Notes: generated from the sequence alone by a model not told the origin. Numbered from the stretch's first letter, positions 33,406 to 43,155 are shown. The stretch is DNA of 64,000 nt from JAJZAM01 sp027391075 (GCA_027391075.1 DAHYHI010000091.1:1-64000); one strand, 5' to 3'. Made by a program: numbers and translations.

Positions 33406-36400
33406 TGCGAGTCGAACGCCTCGACCTCGTCGCCTACGGACATTACAGGGGTGCGTCCCTCGACCTTTCCAGACCTCAGCGCGGCTTGACCGTCGTGTAC
33501 GGTCCGAACGAGGCGGGAAAGTCGACTGCCCGCCGGGCTTTCCTTGCTGCGCTTTTCGGCGTTAGCGCCAAGAGCTCGGACGGCTACGCCTACCCGTCCG
33601 GCGTCCCGAAGGTAGGGGCGTCCCTGGTGTCGTCGAGGAGGGGAAGGCTCGACTTCGTCCGACAGGGTGCCGCTGCGGTAGCGACCAGCGACGGTAAGGG
33701 TGCCACGCTCCCCGCGCAGGTGCTGGAAGGCTTCCTCGGCGGGGTCAGCCGGGAGCTCTACCTAAGGCTGTTCTCCGTCGGCCACGACGACCTTCGCAGC
33801 GGATCGGAGGAGCTTCTCGACGCGGACGGCGAGATAGGCCGGCTGGTCTTCGGGGCCAGCCTCGGGGCTGGTTCGCTGACAGGCGTGCTCCGCCGTCTAG
33901 ACGAACGCGCGGACCGGCTCTACAAGGATCGAGGCCACACCCAGCGCGTTACGGTCGCTATCAAGGCTCACCGGGACAAGATGGACCAGGCCCGAAAGCA
34001 GCGGGTTAAGGCGCGTGACTGGGAGGCCAAGCGCAAGGCCGTGCTCGAAGCCGAGGAGAGCGTGAAGGGGCTCCAGGGACTCTTGCGCGACGCCCGGGTC
34101 GAGCTAAGCAGGATGCGCAGGATGAGTGAAGCCGTCCCGCTGGCGGCTCGACGCGTCGAGCTGCTCGCCCGTGCGGCGGTGATCGAAGCTCAAGGTCCGG
34201 TGGTTTCCCGGGAGTGGGCGGGGCGCGCCAGGGAAGCCCAGGAACGCCACGACCGGGCGGGCCGGGAGCGCGACTCGGTGCTTAGAAGGAAGGTCGCTTT
34301 AGACGGCCAGATATCGGCGGTCAGCGTGGCGGACGAAGTGATGGCCCGTGCGGCCCTGATCGACGGCTTGGTGAAAGGCGTCGACCGCTACGACAAGGAC
34401 CGCAGCGACCTTGCGGATAGACGCGTCCAGCTAGACAGGGCAGCGTCGCAGCTGTCGCAGCTCCTCGAGCAGCTCGGCTTGCTAAGCGACGACAACCGCC
34501 TGGTGGACGAGGTTCAGCTCGCAAACGTGGAGGAGCTGGCACAGCGCCACGCCGCCCTAAACGCCGGGATGGCGGCTGCCGAGGAGGAGCTCGGCAGACT
34601 GGAGGAGCAGATAGAAGCGTTGGGCCTGCGTCTGGGGGAGGTCGACGCCCCTCCGGACGTGACCTCGCTTTCGCGGGTGGAGGCTCTCGCTGCGCCAGAG
34701 ATGAGCAGGGAGGCCTCTTTGGTCGCCACCCGCGAGGCGATAAGAGTTCTCGAAAGCGACGTCCACAGCCGTGCCGGCCGTCTCGGTCTCGCCGGCCGCT
34801 CGACCGCTGAGATCGAGGCGATGGTGATCCCTGCTGCAGGGGACCTCAGCGACGAGCAGGGCCGGCGCCAAGAGCTCGCGGCCAGACGTGCACAGCTCGA
34901 CCAAGAACAGGAGAGGCTCAAGGTCGAGATGGCGAGAGTCGAACGCCTCGCATCTGACATCCTCGCCAAGCGGGGCGTCCCCGACGCCGACCTGCTGCGA
35001 TCGGCGCGCGACCGGCGCGACGCCGGCTGGCGCATCGCGCGCCAAGCCATCGAAACCGGCCGCCTCGACGTGGACGGCGCAGCGCTGTGGGCGCAAGGCG
35101 TCGAGTTCCTGGCGGGCTACGAGGAAGCAGTGGCTGAGGCTGACGCTGCGGCCGACGAGAGATTCGTGCACGCAGCCGACATCACCTCCCTCGAAAGCCA
35201 CCGGGCCCGGCTACAGGAGCTGTCCGAGGATATGAGCGTCCTGTCGGGCCGCCGAGACAGTCTGGAAGCCGAGGCGGCTGCCGGCGACGAGCTGTGGCGG
35301 GGGCTATGGGAACGGGCGGGAGTCGAAGCACACGAGCCGGCGCGGATGATCGCCTGGCGGGAGGAGCACCAAGAGCTGCTCGGGCTCATCCGTGAGCTCG
35401 CAGCGAAGACGGCTGCCTATCGCAGCGACACCGAGTCGGTGGCCGCCCACCTCGCCGCTGTCCGAGCGGCGATCGTAGGGACGGGGAATGCCCCAGATCC
35501 CGGTGGGCTCCAACACCTCGTAGCACAAGCCAGGGCCATCATCGCGGACGCATCCGCTAAGACGCAGACCCGTCGGGACGTCGAGGCGGAACTGGGGAAG
35601 GCACGCCTCACCCTCCCCAGCCGTCGCAACGCAGTCGAAGCCCAGCGTAAAGCCCTGAGCGGATGGGAGACACTATGGGCTGAGGCCTTAGCAGCTCTCG
35701 GCCTGCCTGCGATGACGCAGCCACCGGCCGCCCTGACCGCAGTCCACGCCTACAGGGCCCTGCCAGGCGCCCGCCGGGAAGTCAGAGGATTCGAAGCTCG
35801 TATCGCCGGCCTCGAACGGGACCTGGCGAACTTCGCCCAGCGGGTAAAAGACGCGGCAGCCGGGATAGTCGACCGACCCGACGCAGAGCCTCTCGAGGTC
35901 GTCGAGGGTCTAAGGGCGATGCTCGCTGTGGCGCGCGAGGCGACCACCAGGCGCGAGACCCTTGTGTGCAGCCTCGTCGAAGTCGACGAACAGTTGCGCC
36001 AATGCGACGAGGAGCTCGACGAAGCACACCGCAACGTCAGCAGCCTGAGAAGCGAAGCTGGGCTCGCCGCTGACGTAGAGCTAAACGGGGTCGTGGGCCG
36101 CTCCCTCGACTTGGCGGACGTCCGAGGGCGTCTTGAGGCGCTCGAGGGCGACCTAGTGGCGATCGGGTCGGGACAGGCGCTGGGCGAAGTCCTACGGGAG
36201 GTCGACGCTCTCGGCATGACCGCCGACGAGCTTGCCGCGGCTAGCGCGGCTCTAGTCGACGAAGTGGAACGCCACGAAGTGGATCTCGCCCATGCCAACG
36301 TGACCCTCGGTCAGCGCAGGGGCGAGCTCGAAGCTGTCACCGACGAACGAAGCGCCGCTGACTTGGAGCAAGAGGCCCACCAGGAGCTTGCGTCGGCGGT

Positions 36401-37151
36401 AGCTCACGCGTCGGACTACGCGCGGACGGCCGTGGCAGCACGAATGCTCAGGAAGGTGATAGCCGACTACGCGGACTCCCACCGCGGCCCGATGCTCGCC
36501 CGTGCCGGGGACGTGTTCTGCCGCCTGACCGAAGGCGCGTTCAGTGAGCTCGTGGCGGATGTGTTCGGCGAGAAGCAGAAGCTCCTCGCCAAGCGGCGAA
36601 ACGGGGATCTTCTGACGGCGGGACAGCTCAGCGACGGGGCCCGGGACCAGCTCTACCTGGCTCTGCGGATAGCAGGGATCGAATACCAACTGGGGCACCT
36701 CGAAGAGACGGTGCCGATCGTCTTCGACGACGTTCTCGTCAACTTCGACGACGACCGTTCCGCAGCGGCTCTCGGCGTGCTCGCCGAGCTAGGACGCCAG
36801 AGCCAAGTTGTGCTCTTCACCCACCACGAAACCCTGGTCGATACGGCGGCCGCGACGCTCCCGGAGGACCAGTTGGGAGTGGTTCGCCTCGCGGCACGCG
36901 ACCACGACTCCGAAGAGCTCGGCAACTCCGGGGGCTACGATCAGCGGGCGGGTAGCGAAACTGACGATGCCAGCCAGGCTGTGCTGCGAGTGCTTCGCGA
37001 GGCCTCCCACCCCCTGTCGAAAGCCGAGATCCTCTCGTCCGGGGATATCGACGAGTCGAGCTGGGCGCGTGCTATACGTTCGCTGGTCGAATCGGGCGAA
37101 GTCCGCCAAGACGGCCAAAAGCGCGGCGCGAGATACCACCTAGGAAGCTGA
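33405..37151 (+). CDS. SbcC/YhaN-like AAA ATPase with winged-helix-like C-terminus
   Basis: 1248 residues. The Rad50-type P-loop VVYGPNEAGKSTARRAFLAA is at about 32-51. Very long coiled coils fill residues 190-1030. The C-terminal ATPase half has LTAGQLSDGARDQLYLALRI (signature motif, about 1075) and VPIVFDDVLVNFDDDRSAAA (Walker B, about 1104), then VVLFTHHETLV. No CxxC zinc hook is evident, as in the YhaN group. Beyond the ATPase a linker leads to ASQAVLRVLREASHPLSKAE, ILSSGDIDESSWARAIRSLV and ESGEVRQDGQKRGARYHLGS, which reads as a winged helix. The 3' end overlaps the convergent glycosyltransferase gene by 12 bp. Confidence 0.83.
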   Translation: MRVERLDLVAYGHYRGASLDLSRPQRGLTVVYGPNEAGKSTARRAFLAALFGVSAKSSDGYAYPSGVPKVGASLVSSRRGRLDFVRQGAAAVATSDGKGATLPAQVLEGFLGGVSRELYLRLFSVGHDDLRSGSEELLDADGEIGRLVFGASLGAGSLTGVLRRLDERADRLYKDRGHTQRVTVAIKAHRDKMDQARKQRVKARDWEAKRKAVLEAEESVKGLQGLLRDARVELSRMRRMSEAVPLAARRVELLARAAVIEAQGPVVSREWAGRAREAQERHDRAGRERDSVLRRKVALDGQISAVSVADEVMARAALIDGLVKGVDRYDKDRSDLADRRVQLDRAASQLSQLLEQLGLLSDDNRLVDEVQLANVEELAQRHAALNAGMAAAEEELGRLEEQIEALGLRLGEVDAPPDVTSLSRVEALAAPEMSREASLVATREAIRVLESDVHSRAGRLGLAGRSTAEIEAMVIPAAGDLSDEQGRRQELAARRAQLDQEQERLKVEMARVERLASDILAKRGVPDADLLRSARDRRDAGWRIARQAIETGRLDVDGAALWAQGVEFLAGYEEAVAEADAAADERFVHAADITSLESHRARLQELSEDMSVLSGRRDSLEAEAAAGDELWRGLWERAGVEAHEPARMIAWREEHQELLGLIRELAAKTAAYRSDTESVAAHLAAVRAAIVGTGNAPDPGGLQHLVAQARAIIADASAKTQTRRDVEAELGKARLTLPSRRNAVEAQRKALSGWETLWAEALAALGLPAMTQPPAALTAVHAYRALPGARREVRGFEARIAGLERDLANFAQRVKDAAAGIVDRPDAEPLEVVEGLRAMLAVAREATTRRETLVCSLVEVDEQLRQCDEELDEAHRNVSSLRSEAGLAADVELNGVVGRSLDLADVRGRLEALEGDLVAIGSGQALGEVLREVDALGMTADELAAASAALVDEVERHEVDLAHANVTLGQRRGELEAVTDERSAADLEQEAHQELASAVAHASDYARTAVAARMLRKVIADYADSHRGPMLARAGDVFCRLTEGAFSELVADVFGEKQKLLAKRRNGDLLTAGQLSDGARDQLYLALRIAGIEYQLGHLEETVPIVFDDVLVNFDDDRSAAALGVLAELGRQSQVVLFTHHETLVDTAAATLPEDQLGVVRLAARDHDSEELGNSGGYDQRAGSETDDASQAVLRVLREASHPLSKAEILSSGDIDESSWARAIRSLVESGEVRQDGQKRGARYHLGS

Positions 37152-38762
37152 TCCGGTCTGTCGCTTCCCCAGCATTGATTGTGAGGGAGGGCGGCCGTGG
37201 ACCAGGAAATCCCACGCTTCTTGGGCGTAGGTGTCCCAGGTCCTGGCGGCGATGGCCGCCGCTTCGCTTCTTAGTTTGTGGCGCAGACCGTCATGGTTTA
37301 TGACTCTTGAGATTGCCTCCGCAATTTGGTGTGGGTCGCGCGGGTCGACGAGCAGGCAGCCGCCATGGCGGGCGTTATGGGCCATCGCCCCGTAGTCGGA
37401 GGTGACCACGGGTGTCCCGCACGCCAAGGATTCGACTATCGGCAGACCGAAACCTTCGTGGAGTGACACGAAGACGCTGCACGCGGCGGAACGGTAGGCA
37501 GACGACACGAGATGGTCGGGTGCCGCGCTGAGAGACTCCACCCTGCGACCCTTCGAGCGCAGCTCATCGAGCCTGTCGAAGAACGGTTCGCTGTTCCAGG
37601 AGTTGCCGCCGATGAAAACCAGGGAGAACTCTTCGCCTCGGTGCCACAGAAGCTCTGCGGCGTGTAACACGGCCATGTGGTTCTTGCGTGGCTCGTGGCT
37701 TCCCACGGCGACCACTAGTGGGATGTCGCTGCCTGCGAAGGGAAGGGCCGGCGCGTGGCCGCGCCCTCCGCCCATACTGGTGGATTCTGGGGGAGGCGCA
37801 GATGGAGGCACCTCGGTAGCGAGCTCCACGGTCTGAACCTCGGGGCCACTCATCCCGCGGGACGCGAGGGTGGAACGCCACCCGTGAAACTCTGAGGCGG
37901 CGGTCTCGGAGATAGCTGCAATTCTCGTCGCGTAGGCGCAGGCGGCGAGGTAGCGCATATAGGGCTGTACCATGCCGCTGCCAGTGGTCTCTGGCATAGT
38001 CAGGGGTACACAGTCATAGCCGACGAGCCCGGTAGAGGAGCGTGCGAATCGGGCTATACCTGCCAGCGCCGATGGCCTTTCGTCTTCGATGGCGAGCTCG
38101 GCGACCAACAGGGTCGTGCGCCACGGGATGAGGACTGCTCCCGAGCCCCCAGTGGGCCCGGTTAGCGGTGCGAACGAACTGCCGGGGCCGCCTGCGCCTG
38201 GGCTGCTATCCGTCGCAAGTATGTGTTGATCTGTGGCCTGGGCGACCTCGGCCGGGCTCAACTTCCTCAACCCTACGTAGCCGTCTGCCCATCCGACCAA
38301 AGTCGTCTCCGGGTTGCCACCCCAACGTCTAGCGGTCTGGCGGACCACCCGCTGTATCCCAGTCCCGAGTGGGTTGCGTGACACTTGATCGACGTCGACG
38401 AGCACACCACCTCGATGGACCGAGACTGGCGGCCAGCTCTCAGGCTCAAGATGGCCGAAGCGCTGCAGGGTGTCGACAACCACTGCTCCGGGGGGGCTCC
38501 CACGTCGAACGGCATGACATGACTCCTCGACGGCTGCCGTGTCAGCTATCCGGGCTGAAAGGACCGACAGGCCAAGCCACCAAAGCTCGGGGCGAGCTCC
38601 ATCGAGCGCGGCCTCTGCCGCCGAGCACGTCTCGTCGGCGTCTGCAAGGCTCGTAGGGCCGTCGAGCGGCCCGATAGCCCCTACGAAGACACGAAGGCGG
38701 TCCAGTAGCTCAGCCGAGCGAGAGGAGTGAGAGGTGCCGACCAGGGCTCTTAACGTCGTCAT
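37140..38762 (-). CDS. Glycosyltransferase B, cassette 1 (GT4-like)
   Basis: 540 residues. The first 110 form a helical domain shared by all four cassette glycosyltransferases (ELWWLGLSVLSARIADTAAV). Then come GVLVDVDQVSRNPLGTGIQR and VVRQTARRW, a signature also found in the other copies. VAAISETAASEFHGWRSTLA-like text appears here as RIAAISETAASEFHGWRSTL. The GT-B active site is intact: LVVAVGSHEPRKNHMAVLHA and VFVSLHEGFGLPIVESLACG with GTPVVTSDYGAM. It probably transfers a nucleotide sugar to a surface polysaccharide in the cytosol. It is the third gene of the cassette, beginning 1 bp after the stop of gene A. Confidence 0.78.
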   Translation of the reverse strand: MTTLRALVGTSHSSRSAELLDRLRVFVGAIGPLDGPTSLADADETCSAAEAALDGARPELWWLGLSVLSARIADTAAVEESCHAVRRGSPPGAVVVDTLQRFGHLEPESWPPVSVHRGGVLVDVDQVSRNPLGTGIQRVVRQTARRWGGNPETTLVGWADGYVGLRKLSPAEVAQATDQHILATDSSPGAGGPGSSFAPLTGPTGGSGAVLIPWRTTLLVAELAIEDERPSALAGIARFARSSTGLVGYDCVPLTMPETTGSGMVQPYMRYLAACAYATRIAAISETAASEFHGWRSTLASRGMSGPEVQTVELATEVPPSAPPPESTSMGGGRGHAPALPFAGSDIPLVVAVGSHEPRKNHMAVLHAAELLWHRGEEFSLVFIGGNSWNSEPFFDRLDELRSKGRRVESLSAAPDHLVSSAYRSAACSVFVSLHEGFGLPIVESLACGTPVVTSDYGAMAHNARHGGCLLVDPRDPHQIAEAISRVINHDGLRHKLRSEAAAIAARTWDTYAQEAWDFLVHGRPPSQSMLGKRQTGSAS

Positions 38763-40376
38763 CTAAGAGCTGGACGGTAACTGCTGGTGGCCGGCGGGTT
38801 CGAAGGCGACAGCACGATCATCCGGGGGGCTAGCTGCGTCCACGAGGAAGCTCCACAGCTCGTCGCTGAACTTATCCCACGGGCGGCGACCTCGACTCGC
38901 TATTTCGTCCCTCAGATGTGAGACCGCGACGTCGTCTGTCAAGAGGAGGCGAATCGCAGCGACCAAGTCGTGGCTGTCGTCGATGTCGACAGCCATAACG
39001 CCCGCCGTGTAGCGGTCGCCGTTCCAAGCGTTCCGTGGCGATGACAGTACGGGTATGCTCCGAGAGAGGACCTCGGAGGTCCAGATCGCCATACCCTCGT
39101 GGTTAGACGCCGAGATGCAGAACCTCGCGGTAGCGTAAAGGGCCTCCAGGTCGATCTGGTCTGTCGCTAAGTGGATTTTTATGGGACGTCCGGCTGGTAG
39201 AAGGCGATCGTTGAGCGGTGGAAAGTCGCCGGTGCCAAGTTTGCTAACGACGAGATTGAGCTCGAATTGGATCCCCTCAGTCCACAGAAGGTCCGCTGCG
39301 CACAGCAGTCCGGCAAGGTTAAATCGCCTGTCAGCTGCTCCGACGCACAGTATTGTTGGAAGATCTGGTGACAGGTCTATGGGTTGGTTTATCGGAGGTT
39401 CTGAGTCCCCATTCGAAGCGGTATCCCCTAGCTTTTCCTGCGCACGCGTATAACGGCAGCCTTGTGGCAGTTCAGCGCTGATACCAGGCTCAGGCGGGAA
39501 GGGATCGGTGGCTAAGGCACAGTAGACGACTTGAGGTGCACGAACTCCTTGGGCGGGCATGGCCGAAACGAACCCTCGGTAGTCGACAGCAGAGGCTTCG
39601 CTGAGGGTTGCTACACGCGAGAAGTGCTTGAGCGCATTGAGGTGATGGACGGTCTGTTCCAGGTACTCGTCCGGGATGAGACCGCCGCTGGCGGCGGGGA
39701 AGTTGTCATCGACGAGCGCCGCAAATGTGGAGCCCGACATCTCCGCTGCCGCAGCCAATGGATCTCGCATCTCCAACGCTGTAGTGCCAAGGACGACGAC
39801 GGTGGTCCTCCAAGGGACTATTAGCTCGTCGTCGGCTGTCCAACAGCCGAAGGTGGGATCCCACGCGACGCGCAGGTAACGATCCTTGTTCTTCCAGCAG
39901 GCTGTGAGTACAGCGACGAGGCGGTCGAAGTCTGGAACCAGCGGATGGCGATCCAGACCACGCTGGGCGTGGCCGGTCGAGGCGCCCACGTGCAGTCTGG
40001 CGCCTGCGTCGACGAGGACATGGTCGCCTACCAGGCGTATGGAGCGAACGGCGCTGGCCGGGGTTGAACGGCGAGCTGAATCGTCGAGCATCCAAAGCGC
40101 CATCTGAGTTGGACTGGACGTCTCGGCCCGGTAGTGGGCTTCGCGGACGTCGCCGGCTGTGGGCAGGCGCCCTGCTGTAGCGGCGAGGACAAGCCACAAC
40201 TTGTCGGTAGCCGGGTCAGCGCACACGTGACGGGCTGTGGCGTCGATAAGGTCGCCGGCGTCCGTCAGCCTTGGCCCAGAGTCGCAGTCGCCAGGGCCCT
40301 CCAAGTAGGGTAGGACTTGCCGTAGTCTTGCGGCCAGGGAGGCCTCCACGAGTCCGGCTGTAGAGCGGTCGGTCAC
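38763..40376 (-). CDS. Glycosyltransferase A, cassette 1, with degenerate motifs
   Basis: 537 residues, exactly the length of its counterpart at 52552-54165. The shared N-terminal domain (KLWLVLAATAGRLPTAGDVR) is present, but the TGIQRVVR region has become HVGASTGHAQRGLDRHPLVP. The middle keeps ATLSEASAVDYRGFVSAMPA and QGVRAPQVVYCALATDPFPP. The active-site lobe has drifted: the EPRKNH motif is DRRFNL (CVGAADRRFNLAGLLCAADL), and the SLHEGYGLPISESLAYG stretch is SASNHEGMAIWTSEVLSRSI. The two Glu of the E-x7-E pair may survive (HEGMAIWTSE), but the lysine does not. The frame is intact, so the drift is not simple decay. It may be an inactive partner or use a different donor. Confidence 0.7.
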   Translation of the reverse strand: MTDRSTAGLVEASLAARLRQVLPYLEGPGDCDSGPRLTDAGDLIDATARHVCADPATDKLWLVLAATAGRLPTAGDVREAHYRAETSSPTQMALWMLDDSARRSTPASAVRSIRLVGDHVLVDAGARLHVGASTGHAQRGLDRHPLVPDFDRLVAVLTACWKNKDRYLRVAWDPTFGCWTADDELIVPWRTTVVVLGTTALEMRDPLAAAAEMSGSTFAALVDDNFPAASGGLIPDEYLEQTVHHLNALKHFSRVATLSEASAVDYRGFVSAMPAQGVRAPQVVYCALATDPFPPEPGISAELPQGCRYTRAQEKLGDTASNGDSEPPINQPIDLSPDLPTILCVGAADRRFNLAGLLCAADLLWTEGIQFELNLVVSKLGTGDFPPLNDRLLPAGRPIKIHLATDQIDLEALYATARFCISASNHEGMAIWTSEVLSRSIPVLSSPRNAWNGDRYTAGVMAVDIDDSHDLVAAIRLLLTDDVAVSHLRDEIASRGRRPWDKFSDELWSFLVDAASPPDDRAVAFEPAGHQQLPSSS

Positions 40377-41311
40377 GGGTTTCGCTTGAGCGCAGACGTG
40401 ACACGCCTGAGGGGAGCCGTGACCTGCCAGGAAGTGGACGAGCGCAAGTCAGCCAGGTCGGCTCGCAGGCGGCGGATCTCTTCCATCTGGGCACGGACGG
40501 TCACGGCGTTGGACTCAACCGCAGCGGCCAGCGCAGCTTTTGCCTCGTCTCGCTCGGCCAGAGCGCACCGTTCCGACGCCCAAGCCGACAGGGCCTTGGA
40601 GCGCCACGCCGCCACGTCGACGCTGGCTCTGGCTAGGGACTCTTCGAGCTCGCAGATCGTGGCTTCGAGTAGCCGCTGAGCCCTGCTTGTGCGAGCGTCG
40701 AAAGGGCGGGACGGGTAGGACAGGTGATGTGCGAGACGCTGAGAGCGCTCCGTGGCCACGAACCAGCAGCTTCGCCCGTCGAACATGGTGCGGTCGTAGC
40801 CCTTGCCCGACATCATTGTCTCAAGGCCACCTCGAGCCTCGAGATCCGTGACCGTGGACGCTCTCGCCACGACGATCCAGGGTCGCCAGCGGCCTAGTTC
40901 TGCGCCTTCGAGTTCAGCCCAGCCGTCTGGCTCCATATCGACGACCATGACGTGGAACTCCTCACTGTCCCAGCCGAGATCTCCGATCAGCGACGACACA
41001 CAGCGCTCGGGCACGAACGGCGCCTTGGGGTCAGCGGCGGGCTCGTCTTTCGAGGAGGCTCTAGCGGTCGCTGCGATGTCCCGTGGGCGCAGGGTCCGGT
41101 GCCGTGCCGCAAGATCAGCGTCTGGGGTCACCAGTAGACCTGACCAGCCTCGCTCGTATAAGGCTCTGGTGGGCGACGTGTCGTCACCGCCGCCCGCTGG
41201 CGTGTCTGTGACCTCTACGTAACGGCCCGGCGGGTACGGACTTAAAGCCCTCCAGAGCACCACGTCTTCTTCGTTGTCGCTGTAGGAGTCGAAGGTAGGA
41301 GTCGCCGTCAT
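40373..41311 (-). CDS. FkbM-like methyltransferase paralogue lacking the SAM motif
   Basis: 312 residues, the first gene of cassette 1, overlapping gene A by 4 bp. It aligns along its length with the 348-residue protein at 51509-52555. Shared parts are FDSYSDNEEDVVLWRALSPY, LYERGWSGLLVTP, LGRWRPWIVVA, YDRTMFDGRSCWFV and the C-terminal coiled coil ending SSTSWQVTAPLRRVTSALKR. The SAM-binding IDVGANH loop is VEVTDTPAG here, the IEP strand is VTP, the SVDVEG motif is VVDMEPDG, and about 40 residues between them are missing. FkbM enzymes O-methylate sugars; this copy very likely cannot bind SAM. It is intact and in frame, so it may serve as a scaffold. Confidence 0.7.
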   Translation of the reverse strand: MTATPTFDSYSDNEEDVVLWRALSPYPPGRYVEVTDTPAGGGDDTSPTRALYERGWSGLLVTPDADLAARHRTLRPRDIAATARASSKDEPAADPKAPFVPERCVSSLIGDLGWDSEEFHVMVVDMEPDGWAELEGAELGRWRPWIVVARASTVTDLEARGGLETMMSGKGYDRTMFDGRSCWFVATERSQRLAHHLSYPSRPFDARTSRAQRLLEATICELEESLARASVDVAAWRSKALSAWASERCALAERDEAKAALAAAVESNAVTVRAQMEEIRRLRADLADLRSSTSWQVTAPLRRVTSALKRNP

Positions 41312-41484
41312 CTTCGGAGATATCAGCCGGCAGCCTTGGCCGACGTCGCTCGCCCAACGGTAGCACCGTCCGCCTGGCCGCCGAGGCTGTACCGCTCAAC
41401 CGCGGCTACTCCTCTGGACGCGTAGCACTGTTGGGCGGGTGTATGGTCGCCGTGGTTGGTGGTCGAACCCGAGGGAGGGGAGCG

Positions 41485-43155
41485 GTGCCAGAACAACAGG
41501 AGGATCACGATCCCACCGTCCAGATAGCTCAGGGTGCGAACCCGTTCGTGGGGATGACGCCACGCCACATGGTGGCGGCTGCGGCGCGCTGGGCGGGTGC
41601 AGCGTCGCGCCACCCCTTGGTTTTGACTTCCGAGGGCCTTAAGTGGGCGGGCGAGCAAGCGCGAGTTGTGGCCGGGGTGTCGGAGGTCACGCCGGATCCG
41701 AAGGACAAACGGTTCGCGGATCCTGCCTGGAAGAACCCGGTGTGGAGGAGGGTCGCGCAGTCTTACCTCGTCAGCGCCACGAGCCTGCTTTCTAGTGTTG
41801 ACCAGGTCGGCTTGGACCCCAAGAGTGCTGCCAGAGCTCGATTCGCGCTCGGTCAGGTGGTCGATGCTGCGGCGCCCACGAACAGTCTGGCCGGCAACCC
41901 TGTTGCGTTACGAAGGGCCGTCGACACTAGGGGTCGCTCCCTGGTGGACGGTGCGAAACATTTCGTCCACGACGTCCGTCGCAACGGAGGGCTGCCCTCC
42001 CAGGTGGACACCAGGCCGTTCCGGGTCGGAGAGACGATAGCTGCCAGCCGGGGTGAGGTGATCCACCGCCACGCGATGTTCGAACTGATCCAGTACGAAC
42101 CGACGACAGCAAAAGTGTCCGCCCGGCCGACGGTGATCATTCCCCCTCAGATCAACCGGTACTACTTCTTGGACCTTGCTCCCAAGCGTAGCTTCGTGGA
42201 GTACGCGGTCAGCCGGGGTATCCAGATCTTCCTCATCTCCTGGCGCAACCCGACGCCGGAGCATCGGGATTGGGACTTCGACGCTTACGCGGCGGCGTGC
42301 ATCGAGGCTGCGGAGGTCGCCGCCGAGGTTTCAGGTCACGACTCTGTCAACGTCGCTGGCTTCTGCGCGGGTGGCATGACGCAGTGCGCCGTCCTGTCGC
42401 ACCTCGCGGCGCACGGAAGGGACCTGGTACGTTCGGCGACGCTGGCCGTGACGTTGATCGACACGCAGATCACCAGCACCCTCAACATGTTCTCCACCGA
42501 GCGGACCATCCGCAGCGCTATAGCCTCCTCCAAGCGCAAGGGGGTGCTCGACGGCCGGGAGCTGTCCAGGGTGTTCGCCTGGGTCCGTCCCAATGACCTG
42601 GTGTGGAACTACTGGGTGGCGAACTATCTACTCGGCGAGGACCCACCGGCCTTCGACGTCTTAGCGTGGAACGCGGACGCCACAAACCTTCCCGCTGCCC
42701 TGCACGGCGAGTTCATGCGGATGTGGAACGACAACGCCCTCATGAAATCCGGTTGGCTGACCGTCCTCGGATCCCCGGTAGACCTCGCGACCCTCAAGCA
42801 GGACGCGTACGTGGTCGGAGCTCTCACCGACCACCTTGTCCCCTGGCAGTCGGCTTACGCGGCGACACAGAAACTGGGGGGCGAAGCTCGCTTCGTGCTC
42901 TCCAACAGCGGCCACATCCAGGCGCTGGTCAACCCGCCCGGAAATCCGAAGGCGAGTTTCTACGCCAACGACAGCAATCCCTCCGACCCGGCGGACTGGC
43001 TGGCCGGGGCCGAGCAGGTCCGCTCAAGTTGGTGGGTCGACTGGGCGGACTGGACCAAAGCCCGCTCTGGGGATCTGCACCCCAAACCCCGCAGTCTGGG
43101 ATCGGCCAGATATCCTAAGATCGTCGCGGCTCCGGGCGAATACGTCCGGCACTGA
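41485..43155 (+). CDS. phaC: Poly(3-hydroxyalkanoate) synthase
   Basis: About 556 residues from GTG 41485, preceded by GGAGGGG; an upstream ATG at 41443 is less likely. PhaC motifs: FVGMTPRHMVAAAARWAGAA, NPVWRRVAQSYLVSATSLL, TVIIPPQINRYYFLDLAPKR, and the lipase-like box NVAGFCAGGMTQCAVLSHLA with the catalytic Cys at about 293. The catalytic Asp is in GALTDHLVPWQSAY and the His in LSNSGHIQALVNPPGNPK. The enzyme polymerises hydroxyacyl-CoA into storage granules. The two genes behind it (CoA ligase and PHA depolymerase-like hydrolase) make a polymer build/recycle operon. Confidence 0.88.
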   Translation: MPEQQEDHDPTVQIAQGANPFVGMTPRHMVAAAARWAGAASRHPLVLTSEGLKWAGEQARVVAGVSEVTPDPKDKRFADPAWKNPVWRRVAQSYLVSATSLLSSVDQVGLDPKSAARARFALGQVVDAAAPTNSLAGNPVALRRAVDTRGRSLVDGAKHFVHDVRRNGGLPSQVDTRPFRVGETIAASRGEVIHRHAMFELIQYEPTTAKVSARPTVIIPPQINRYYFLDLAPKRSFVEYAVSRGIQIFLISWRNPTPEHRDWDFDAYAAACIEAAEVAAEVSGHDSVNVAGFCAGGMTQCAVLSHLAAHGRDLVRSATLAVTLIDTQITSTLNMFSTERTIRSAIASSKRKGVLDGRELSRVFAWVRPNDLVWNYWVANYLLGEDPPAFDVLAWNADATNLPAALHGEFMRMWNDNALMKSGWLTVLGSPVDLATLKQDAYVVGALTDHLVPWQSAYAATQKLGGEARFVLSNSGHIQALVNPPGNPKASFYANDSNPSDPADWLAGAEQVRSSWWVDWADWTKARSGDLHPKPRSLGSARYPKIVAAPGEYVRH

